DNA from: an uncultured Pelagibacteraceae bacterium
Lineage (GTDB): Bacteria > Pseudomonadota > Alphaproteobacteria > Pelagibacterales > Pelagibacteraceae
Direction: 5' to 3'
DNA length: 10,171 nt
Assembly (NCBI GenBank): GCA_902597695.1
Contig: CACJYH010000020.1
Coordinates: 1-10,171, forward strand
How positions within the stretch are numbered: the first letter of the stretch is position 1; each line of letters starts with the position of its first letter. Made by a program: the position numbers and the translations under genes. Positions 1-6,063 of the stretch are shown here, piece by piece. The notes beneath the pieces are model-generated. The model did not search any database, was not told the DNA's origin, and worked only from the letters and a program-made list of their open reading frames with translations.

Positions 1-633
1 TTTTTTGCAAGAAGTTTGAAAAAAAAATATGATAGTCTTGCGTATACTACAATTTTAAAACACAAAAAAATTGAGAATAACACAGCATCTCAAATATTTA
101 CGAAAAATGGACCTTTGGCATTTTTACCATTATCAGAAATAGAAACTTCTATTGTTTATTCAATTAAAGGTAAAAAAAATATTAATTTAAAAGAATTAAT
201 TAAAAAATATAATACCAAATATTCAATTACAAATTTTGGTATCTGCAAATTTTTCGAGTTGAAAGCTTCGAATTTGAGAACTTATTATCATAAAAATATT
301 CTGGCTTTTGGTGATGTATTACATCGCCTTCATCCTTTAGCTGGCCAGGGTTTCAATATGACTTTAAGAGATATTCGAGATTTGGGTAATTTAATTGAAC
401 TTAAGTTAAAGAATGGATTAGAGATAGATAATTCAATTTGTGAAGAATTTCAAAATATGACTAAACATAAAAACTATCTTTTCTCTAGTGGAATTGATTT
501 TGTATACGAATTTTTTAATTTTGAAAGTAAGATGAATAATAATATCCTTAGCAAATCAGTGAGATTTATAGGAAGAAATAAATTTCTAAATAGATCTTTT
601 AAAAATATAGCTAATAGAGGTTTTGAAATTTAG
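1..633 (+). CDS. UbiH/UbiF/COQ6-family FAD-dependent hydroxylase, 3' part (5' end outside window)
   Basis: The reading frame is open from base 1, so this is the C-terminal 210 residues of a longer gene; family members are usually about 380-400 residues. The TTG at base 16 is not a credible start because the homology runs through it. The family hydroxylates the ring of ubiquinone precursors at the inner membrane using FAD, NAD(P)H and O2. Two family signatures are visible: QIFTKNGPLAFLPL (about residues 31-44) and the FAD ribityl/pyrophosphate-binding motif GDVLHRLHPLAGQGFN (about 104-119), followed by the usual RDIRDL helix. Canonical proteins have GDAAH; here it is GDVLH, but the HPLAGQG core is intact. 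Which ring position is hydroxylated (UbiH, UbiF or UbiI type) cannot be told from this fragment. The gene ends with TAG two bases before the stop codon of the converging LON-domain gene, leaving no room for a separate terminator. Confidence 0.88.
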   Translation, partial: FFARSLKKKYDSLAYTTILKHKKIENNTASQIFTKNGPLAFLPLSEIETSIVYSIKGKKNINLKELIKKYNTKYSITNFGICKFFELKASNLRTYYHKNILAFGDVLHRLHPLAGQGFNMTLRDIRDLGNLIELKLKNGLEIDNSICEEFQNMTKHKNYLFSSGIDFVYEFFNFESKMNNNILSKSVRFIGRNKFLNRSFKNIANRGFEI

Positions 634-635
634 TT

Positions 636-1280
636 TTATTGAACAGTTGTATTATTATAATTGTCAAAAGAATATGTAGTTAAAATTTCTGAAATTTTAG
701 TTTTTCTTAGCTCTAAATTTTTGGCCTCTAATAGTATTTGTTTTTCTTCTAGCGTAAAAGGAGATGCCATCGCTAGAGCATTTATTGTTTCATCTAAACT
801 TTGTTTCTCTAATCCTTTCCAATTAATAATAAATCCTCTTTTTTCAAAAAGATTTTTTAAGTCTTTAAATATCAATTTTAAATCAGAAAATTGTAGATTT
901 TCACTTTGATAACTTAGATCATCATAAAAATTATTAAAATTTACGTTACACTCTCTGTATTTTTTATTTGATTTTACTTCATCTATTTTTTGAAATCTGA
1001 TTATGCCCTTAAGTTCTATCAAAAATTGACCGTTATCATTTTCTCTAAAGCTTGTAATTTTGCCCATACACCCAATGTCGTATAACTCAGGGTTTAATTC
1101 ACTTTCTTTTGAATTTTTAGGTTGTATCATCCCAATAAGCTTGTTTGACTTCATACTATCATTAATCATATCGACATATCTTGGCTCAAATATATTTAAT
1201 GGAACAGTAGTTCTTGGAAAAATGATAAAGTTACTTAATGGAAAAACTGGTATTGTTTTTGGTAAATCTTCTTTTTTCAT
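636..1280 (-). CDS. stand-alone LON substrate-binding-domain protein
   Basis: A 214-residue protein resembling the N-terminal substrate-recognition domain of Lon protease, without the AAA+ ATPase or serine-lysine protease domains. Visible family features are PVFPLSNFIIFPRTTVPLNI (residues 11-30) followed by FEPRY, DIGCMGKITSF (68-78), LIELKGIIRF (87-96), and the helical ALAMASPFTLEEKQILLEA segment (168-186) that closes these domains. Proteins of this size are common in alphaproteobacteria, and their exact role is not established; they may bind unfolded or peptide substrates in the cytoplasm. I chose the ATG at 1280-1278; the frame also has a TTG just upstream at 1283, which is less likely. 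No Shine-Dalgarno sequence is evident. The gene starts 67 bp from the tRNA-Gly and is divergent from it, so the two share that upstream region. Confidence 0.85.
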   Translation of the reverse strand: MKKEDLPKTIPVFPLSNFIIFPRTTVPLNIFEPRYVDMINDSMKSNKLIGMIQPKNSKESELNPELYDIGCMGKITSFRENDNGQFLIELKGIIRFQKIDEVKSNKKYRECNVNFNNFYDDLSYQSENLQFSDLKLIFKDLKNLFEKRGFIINWKGLEKQSLDETINALAMASPFTLEEKQILLEAKNLELRKTKISEILTTYSFDNYNNTTVQ

Positions 1281-1308
1281 CAAAAAAACATACCATAATT
1301 AATATTAC

Positions 1309-1337
1309 TTGAATTAAAAAAAACGACACACTATATT
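1309..1337 (+). promoter_or_regulatory. predicted sigma-70-type promoter of tRNA-Gly
   Basis: TTGAAT (1309-1314) and TATATT (1332-1337) are separated by exactly 17 bp, matching the -35/-10 consensus at 4/6 and 5/6 positions. Transcription would start around 1343-1345, a few bases before the mature tRNA 5' end at 1348. The fit in spacing and position is good, but the region is AT-rich, so the match could be partly fortuitous. Confidence 0.5.
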
Positions 1338-1347
1338 AATTTCTTTT

Positions 1348-1422
1348 GCGGGCGTAGCTCAGTGGTAGAGCGTCTCGTTGCCAACGAGAAGGTCGAGGGT
1401 TCGATCCCCTTTGCCCGCTCCA
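1348..1422 (+). tRNA. tRNA-Gly (anticodon GCC)
   Basis: A full cloverleaf folds by eye. The acceptor stem GCGGGCG (1348-1354) pairs with TGCCCGC (1412-1418) with one G-U. The D arm is GCTC/GAGC (1357-1360 / 1368-1371) with an AGTGGTA loop. The anticodon stem is TCTCG/CGAGA (1373-1377 / 1385-1389) with loop TTGCCAA, giving anticodon GCC at 1380-1382. The T stem is GAGGG/CCCTT around a TTCGATC loop (1400-1406). The discriminator is T1419, and CCA is encoded at 1420-1422. It reads GGC/GGT glycine codons. The tRNA is markedly GC-rich against its surroundings, as expected for a structured RNA in an AT-rich genome. Confidence 0.97.
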
Positions 1423-1471
1423 TTTTTAAGTAATATAATAAAAAATTTTATTAGATGAGGGTGTAAATTAA

Positions 1472-1807
1472 ATGAGTGAACTATTCGATAAAAAATGTGT
1501 TCCTTGCGAAGGTGGTGTACCTGCGCTTGATATAAGTGAAATACATAAATATCAAAAAAAAATTGATGGATGGGATGTTATTAAAAATGAGAAAAATATA
1601 CATTTTTTAGAAAAAAAATTTACATTTAAAAACTTTGTTGAGAGTCAAAAATTTATAAATGAAGTAGGTAGAATATCAGAAGAGGAAGGCCATCACCCTG
1701 AAATTTTATTTGGATGGGGTTATGCGAAAATAAACATCTCAACCCATGCAATTGAGGGATTATCAGAAAACGATTTCATCTTAGCTTCAAAGATTGACAA
1801 GATTTAA
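1472..1807 (+). CDS. phhB: pterin-4a-carbinolamine dehydratase (PCD/DCoH family)
   Basis: A 111-residue cytoplasmic enzyme of normal length that dehydrates 4a-hydroxytetrahydropterin, recycling the cofactor oxidised by aromatic amino acid hydroxylases. The PCD signature is clear: EGHHP at residues 72-76, then a conserved Trp-Gly-Tyr strand and STHAI with H92. Residues H74, H75 and H92 correspond to the family's active-site histidines, and D101 lies in the following LSENDFILA segment. The N-terminal CVPCEGG (9-15) is common in bacterial members. The ATG at 1472 is preceded by GAGGG (1457-1461), a usable ribosome site 10 nt upstream. The gene follows tRNA-Gly by 49 bp and may be read from the tRNA promoter. 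Its TAA overlaps the purH stop codon. No phenylalanine hydroxylase lies in the window, so its partner is unknown. The symbol is by family resemblance. Confidence 0.92.
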   Translation: MSELFDKKCVPCEGGVPALDISEIHKYQKKIDGWDVIKNEKNIHFLEKKFTFKNFVESQKFINEVGRISEEEGHHPEILFGWGYAKINISTHAIEGLSENDFILASKIDKI

Positions 1808-3360
1808 TGTCTAAAATGTCTTGTTTTAGAAAAAATTAAAATGGTATTAGTTTTATCTGCAAACTTTATAATTTCTCTATCTCTGATTGATCCTCTAGGT
1901 TGGATCACAGCAGAAACACCGGATTGAATTAATTTTTCAATACCATCAACAAATGGAAAAAAAGCATCGGATGCGGCAACAATTTCTTTTTCATTTTTTT
2001 TGAACTTTCTCATTTTATTTATTGCAATTTGACAGCTATCAAGTCTACTAGGTTGTCCAGATCCGATACCAACTGTTGTTTTATCACCAACGAGCACAAT
2101 AGCATTGGATTTAACATGACGGGAAATATTGAATGCAAATAATAAATTTTCAAATTGTATTTTGTTTGGTTTTTTCTTTGAAACAACTTTGAAATCTTTT
2201 TTTTTAAAAATAAGGTCATCTTGAGATTGAATTAACATTGAGTTTGATACAGAGTTAATTTGAAGAACATCATCAAAATTAAAGTTTGTTGAATCTATAA
2301 TTCTAACATTCTTTTTAGATTTTAATAATTTAAGAGCGCTTGTTTCAAAACCATTAGCAATAATTACTTCTAAAAAAGTTTTGTTTAATTCAATAGCTAA
2401 GCTCTTATTAATCTTAAAATTACAAGAGACAATACCACCAAATGCGCTCACAGGATCACATTCAAATGCAGATTTATAACTGCTAACTCTATCTTTTAAA
2501 ATAGAAACTCCACAAGGGTTAGCATGTTTGACAATTACAGTGCCTATATTTTTTGGAAGACTTTTGGATATCGTCAATGCAGCAAAAATATCATTGTAAT
2601 TGTTATAGCTTAATTGCTTTCCATGAATTTTTCTTAATTTGAAATCTTTGTTTTTAGAGTAAATAGCAGATATTTGGTGTGGATTTTCTCCATATCTTAA
2701 TCTCTCAATTAAGTTTCCATAAATAATTTTTTTCTCTGTAAAATTTTCACTTGTGACTGAATTGAAGTAATCTGAAATTACGGAGTCATAATATGCTGTT
2801 TCATTAAAGGCTGATTGAGATAATTTTTTTCTAAATTCTAAATTTGTTGCACCCTTAAATCTTTTTAACTGATCAATCAATGCTGAATATTGATTGATAG
2901 ATGTTATTACTGCAACGTCATTGTAATTTTTTGCAGCACTTCTAACTAAGGCAGGACCACCAATATCAATTTTTTCAATTATTTTATTATGATTTTTTGT
3001 TGTGTTTAAAGTTTTTTCAAATGGATAAAAGTTGACAATAACAAGATCAATATTTTGAAAATTATTTTTTTTTATTTCTCTTTTATGAGAGTTATTGTTT
3101 CTTTTATTTAAGATTCCCGCATGAATTTTAGGATGTAGTGTTTTAACACGTCCATCAAGAATTTCATTAAAACCAGTATAATTAGAAACTTCAAGGCATC
3201 GATAGCCTAATTTTCTAATTGTCTTAAATGTACCTCCTGAACTAATCAGTTTAACATTATACCTGTTTAAAGTTTGTAATAATGGTTTTAAGTTTGATTT
3301 ATCTGAAACAGATATTACAGCTGATTTTATTCTTCTTACTATATTTTTTTTATTTGCCAT
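1804..3360 (-). CDS. purH: bifunctional AICAR transformylase / IMP cyclohydrolase
   Basis: A 518-residue enzyme, close to the usual 510-530, that performs the last two steps of de novo purine synthesis: formylation of AICAR with 10-formyltetrahydrofolate, then ring closure to IMP. The N-terminal MGS-like cyclohydrolase domain (about residues 10-150) shows SGGT (41-44), DGRVKTLHPKIHAGIL (69-84) and DIGGPALVRSAAKN (132-145). The transformylase domain shows RYGENPHQ (222-229), KHANPCG (278-284) with the catalytic Lys279-His280 pair, SAFGGI (305-310), GIGSGQPSR (431-439), SDAFFPF (464-470) and the C-terminal QPRGSIRD (487-494). All key motifs are intact. The ATG at 3360 lies inside the end of the upstream heparinase-like gene (22-nt overlap), implying cotranscription and probably coupled translation. 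No purine riboswitch or obvious PUR-box is visible ahead of it. Confidence 0.97.
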   Translation of the reverse strand: MANKKNIVRRIKSAVISVSDKSNLKPLLQTLNRYNVKLISSGGTFKTIRKLGYRCLEVSNYTGFNEILDGRVKTLHPKIHAGILNKRNNNSHKREIKKNNFQNIDLVIVNFYPFEKTLNTTKNHNKIIEKIDIGGPALVRSAAKNYNDVAVITSINQYSALIDQLKRFKGATNLEFRKKLSQSAFNETAYYDSVISDYFNSVTSENFTEKKIIYGNLIERLRYGENPHQISAIYSKNKDFKLRKIHGKQLSYNNYNDIFAALTISKSLPKNIGTVIVKHANPCGVSILKDRVSSYKSAFECDPVSAFGGIVSCNFKINKSLAIELNKTFLEVIIANGFETSALKLLKSKKNVRIIDSTNFNFDDVLQINSVSNSMLIQSQDDLIFKKKDFKVVSKKKPNKIQFENLLFAFNISRHVKSNAIVLVGDKTTVGIGSGQPSRLDSCQIAINKMRKFKKNEKEIVAASDAFFPFVDGIEKLIQSGVSAVIQPRGSIRDREIIKFADKTNTILIFSKTRHFRH

Positions 3361-4946
3361 TTAATATCTTCGGTCTGGTTATTTGAAATTCCAGAAATAA
3401 ATATATTTTGATTATCAATATATGAATTTTTATTACCGAAATATAAACCATTATCAATATTTATATCATAATTATCACAAGTAAATTTCCAACCCTCATC
3501 TTCCAATTCAATTAATATTGATTTACCATCCTGAGTTTTCATTAATTTTACGTCAGGTTCTACATGAAATCGAATATCAAATTTATAATTTTTATTAATC
3601 TTTTTTAGAATTTTATCACAACCAACGAAAGTTTCTTCTCCAGGATAAAATTCTATATTTCTTTCATGAATAGTATTATATTTTTTTTGGTATCCATCAT
3701 GAGAAGCATTTATTTTCCAATAGTTTTTTTCAAAAATAGTCTCCTTTTTTGTAATTTTTAAACCCCTGGTAACAAAAAAAGATTTATCGCTGTTTGTAAA
3801 TTTGCAGGAAGAATTATCATCGATTACTAAGGTATTCTGAGCGGCAGTTGATCTTGATAAATGATTTAGTTTTATATTTGTTTCACTATGATAGCCACAA
3901 TTGCTAATTAATTTTTTTCCATTAGAAATTATTTCAAAAGATAAAGCTCCAGATTGATAATCTTTAGAAAAAGATGAATTTGGTGAAGGACCAGCATCCA
4001 TAGTGAGACACATCTTTTTATTTCTCAAAATGATATATCCACCATAATCTTGATTGTCATTTTTAAATTTATAACCTAGTCTTTGAAGATAATTATCAAA
4101 ATTATTATTATCTGAGATGTTATTTCCGTTATAAAGAATATCGCTTTTTAGATTTTGCCAAACAAAAGCGTAACCTTGTCCAAGATAGTAGATTGTTTCA
4201 TTGATATGTTCTGGAATATTAATTTGAGATTCTTTAAACCACTCTCTGATTAAAATATAATATTTCAAATAAAATATTAATTGTTTAATACTCCTTGATT
4301 TAGGAAAACCAGAATTATCAAGAGTAATTTTAGATATTTTTTTTAGTAAATTTAAACCATATGGCAAATACTTTTTTTCATCCTGATAACAAAGTCCAAC
4401 TAATATAATAGATGCACAACCTATCAATTTATCTTCAACAAATTTTGATTTATTGATTTCATTTATGAGGTGATTTGTTTGTTTTTGTAACATAGTGTTG
4501 AAATCAATTTTATATTGTCCGTTACCATCTTCATAAGTGAGATTATGACTAGATAACCAAGCAATAATTCTTTTTGCAGTTAAATCGAAATTCCAACTTT
4601 TTGCATTGTATTTATGATTTAAAGTCATCCAGTTTTTTATAACTGATTGGGTATTTTTTTTTGAAGACTTAAGATCTAAACTAAAAAGCCAATAAAAATT
4701 ATTAAGTTTTCTTAAGTTTTTTTTGGTTATTTCTTTATTATCCCAAATTTCATTTAATGCAAAATCTTCAATCCTAAATTTTTTTTTTTGATATTTAATT
4801 AAGGATGAAAGTAAATGAGGACTAGGCTTATATATCAAATTTTGATAATGAGTTTTTGAAATTTTTTTATCGTACAGACTAGAATTTAAATATAATTCTC
4901 GTATTTTATCGAAAATATTAAAAAAAAACCGATTTATGTAAACCAT
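3339..4946 (-). CDS. heparinase II/III-like protein
   Basis: A 535-residue protein resembling the alphaproteobacterial heparinase II/III-like family. The N-terminal part (to about residue 270) is alpha-helical in character, including WMTLNHKYNAKSWNFD (106-121), RIIAWL (126-131) and the helical LIGCASIILVGLCY (174-187). GFPKSRS (213-219) sits where relatives have a Gly-His/Met-Xaa-Ser-Arg type segment. The C-terminal beta-sandwich part contains MDAGPSPNS (316-324), GALSFEI (333-339), the family hallmark NHLSRSTAAQNTLVIDD (361-377), RFHVEPDVKL (459-468) and EGWKF (484-488). Heparinase-type enzymes cleave acidic polysaccharides by beta-elimination, but the substrate of this branch is unknown and activity is not assured. 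I see no signal peptide. The gene lies 4 nt after rpe and overlaps purH by 22 nt. It is one of the most AT-rich and lysine/asparagine-rich genes here and contains an 11-base poly-A run in its coding strand. Confidence 0.82.
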   Translation of the reverse strand: MVYINRFFFNIFDKIRELYLNSSLYDKKISKTHYQNLIYKPSPHLLSSLIKYQKKKFRIEDFALNEIWDNKEITKKNLRKLNNFYWLFSLDLKSSKKNTQSVIKNWMTLNHKYNAKSWNFDLTAKRIIAWLSSHNLTYEDGNGQYKIDFNTMLQKQTNHLINEINKSKFVEDKLIGCASIILVGLCYQDEKKYLPYGLNLLKKISKITLDNSGFPKSRSIKQLIFYLKYYILIREWFKESQINIPEHINETIYYLGQGYAFVWQNLKSDILYNGNNISDNNNFDNYLQRLGYKFKNDNQDYGGYIILRNKKMCLTMDAGPSPNSSFSKDYQSGALSFEIISNGKKLISNCGYHSETNIKLNHLSRSTAAQNTLVIDDNSSCKFTNSDKSFFVTRGLKITKKETIFEKNYWKINASHDGYQKKYNTIHERNIEFYPGEETFVGCDKILKKINKNYKFDIRFHVEPDVKLMKTQDGKSILIELEDEGWKFTCDNYDINIDNGLYFGNKNSYIDNQNIFISGISNNQTEDIKWQIKKI

Positions 4947-4950
4947 AAAA

Positions 4951-5610
4951 TTATTTTGATTTTAATAATTCAATATTCTTTTTTATATCTCCATTATTAC
5001 TTTTAAAAATTGTTGTTCCAGAAACGAGTATATTTACTCCTGCTTCTATTGCCTCTTTTGAATTGTCAAAATTGATACCTCCATCAATTTCAATATCAAA
5101 ATTGAGATTTTTAGTTTTCTGCATTTCTTTTAGCTCTTTAACTTTTACTAAAACTTCTGGCATAAATTTTTGACCACCAAAACCGGGGTTAACACTCATT
5201 ATTAAAACTAAGTCAATTTCGTTCAAGTGTTCTCTAATTACATCAACTTTAGTTTCAGGATTTAAAGATACTCCAACCTTTTTATTTAATTGTTTTATCT
5301 TTGAAATAGATGAACTTAGATCGTCTGTAGCTTCTGGATGAATAGTAATAATATCTGCACCTGCATCAGAATATGCATCGATATATTTGTCTACTGGAGA
5401 AATCATTAAATGGACATCAAATATCATTGATGATTGTTTTTTTAATGCTTTTATAACTGGAGGTCCGATGGTTAAATTTGGAACAAAATGCCCATCCATC
5501 ACATCTACATGAATCATATCGGCCCCAGCGTCTTCTAAACGTTTTATTTCGTTTCCTAATTGGCTAAAATCAGCAGATAAGATTGACGGTGATATTTGTA
5601 TTTTTTTCAT
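4951..5610 (-). CDS. rpe: ribulose-phosphate 3-epimerase
   Basis: A 219-residue TIM-barrel enzyme of standard length that interconverts D-ribulose 5-phosphate and D-xylulose 5-phosphate in the pentose phosphate pathway. Visible motifs are ISPSILSADFSQLG (6-19), DMIHVDVMDGHFVPNLTIGP (31-50), DVHLMI (65-70), MSVNPGFGGQKFMP (138-151), EIDGGIN (174-180) and LVSGTTIF (195-202). H34, D36, H67 and D176 match the family's metal-binding residues, with D36 and D176 as the acid/base pair. The ATG at 5610 gives the conserved N-terminus; no Shine-Dalgarno sequence precedes it. It is 27 nt behind the YggT-like gene and 4 nt ahead of the heparinase-like gene. Supplying ribose-phosphate precursors fits metabolically with purH further down the same unit, although the adjacency may be only historical. 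Confidence 0.96.
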   Translation of the reverse strand: MKKIQISPSILSADFSQLGNEIKRLEDAGADMIHVDVMDGHFVPNLTIGPPVIKALKKQSSMIFDVHLMISPVDKYIDAYSDAGADIITIHPEATDDLSSSISKIKQLNKKVGVSLNPETKVDVIREHLNEIDLVLIMSVNPGFGGQKFMPEVLVKVKELKEMQKTKNLNFDIEIDGGINFDNSKEAIEAGVNILVSGTTIFKSNNGDIKKNIELLKSK

Positions 5611-5637
5611 TGATAACTAAATTACTAGTACCAATTT

Positions 5638-5994
5638 TTAAAATTTAATTGAATTAAAAAATTGATAAATTTGTCTAGAAATTTCACTTTCCAAAGGAAA
5701 AGATAACATTCCCATGACAGAATATCCCAAAATCCATGGCATTAAATAAAATCTTATCATAAAGAAAAACCAAGCAACATACAGTGGAACTATCGGTTGA
5801 ATAATAAATTCGGGTGTAATTGGTTTAAAAATACGTAGTAATGGATTGGTAAATTTTACGAATACTTTCATGAAAAAAAATTGAGAGTCTTCTTTTTGGA
5901 AAATATTCATTGCAACTCTACCAATTAATGTCCACATGATTACCCCAAGTATGTAATCAATGATGTACACCATTGGGTGAAAATTAGCCGACAT
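5638..5994 (-). CDS. small integral membrane protein, YggT-like
   Basis: A 118-residue protein with two hydrophobic segments long enough to cross the membrane (about residues 8-30 and 69-92). They are joined by a loop containing FVKFTNPLLRIFKPITPEF (45-63). The layout of first helix, a loop with TNPLLR...PITP, then a Pro-rich entry into a second helix resembles YggT-family proteins, whose function is not well defined. The family's usual DLSP motif is not seen, so the assignment is tentative. It is the first gene of the probable YggT-like / rpe / heparinase-like / purH unit. TATAAA sits about 10 bases upstream of the ATG and would imply a very short leader; no -35 element is convincing. No ribosome-binding sequence is visible. 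Confidence 0.6.
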   Translation of the reverse strand: MSANFHPMVYIIDYILGVIMWTLIGRVAMNIFQKEDSQFFFMKVFVKFTNPLLRIFKPITPEFIIQPIVPLYVAWFFFMIRFYLMPWILGYSVMGMLSFPLESEISRQIYQFFNSIKF

Positions 5995-6028
5995 TTAAGA
6001 ATTTATATTGGAAAAAGACTTGAATTAA

Positions 6029-6052
6029 AAGGGGCGAAATTAATCGCCCCTT
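6029..6052 (-). terminator. intrinsic terminator of the symporter unit
   Basis: A 9-bp perfect stem, AAGGGGCGA (6029-6037) with TCGCCCCTT (6044-6052), encloses a 6-nt AATTAA loop. Read on the minus strand, it begins 12 nt after the symporter stop codon and is followed by TTTTAATT, so transcripts of the DUF4212-symporter unit should end here. It also separates that unit from the downstream YggT-like gene. It is the most GC-rich hairpin I found outside the tRNA. Confidence 0.85.
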
Positions 6053-6063
6053 AAAATAATTAT

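Noticed and set aside
16..18. TTG at base 16 as the start of the UbiH-type gene.
   Set aside because: The frame is open to base 1 and the visible protein is only the C-terminal half of the family, so the true start lies outside the window.
1281..1283. TTG start for the LON-domain gene.
   Set aside because: An ATG follows immediately at 1280-1278 and the extra residue adds nothing; ATG is preferred.
1302..1436. 9-bp inverted repeat (ATATTACTT at 1302-1310, AAGTAATAT at 1428-1436) flanking the tRNA gene.
   Set aside because: In DNA this AT-rich a 9-bp match across such an interval is expected about once by chance. There is no integrase, direct repeat or tRNA 3'-end duplication to suggest an attachment site or mobile element.
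1437..1455. AT-only near-palindrome (AATAAAAAATTTTATT) after the tRNA as a terminator.
   Set aside because: The loop would be too short and the stem contains no G-C pairs, so it is unlikely to terminate transcription.
2019..2219. 66-codon open frame on the minus strand inside purH, and plus-strand frames inside the LON and symporter genes.
   Set aside because: They lie within well-supported genes in other frames and show no family features of their own.
3361..3420. Possible purine riboswitch or PurR-type operator before purH.
   Set aside because: The purH start is inside the preceding coding sequence, and no conserved aptamer core or paired operator is visible there.
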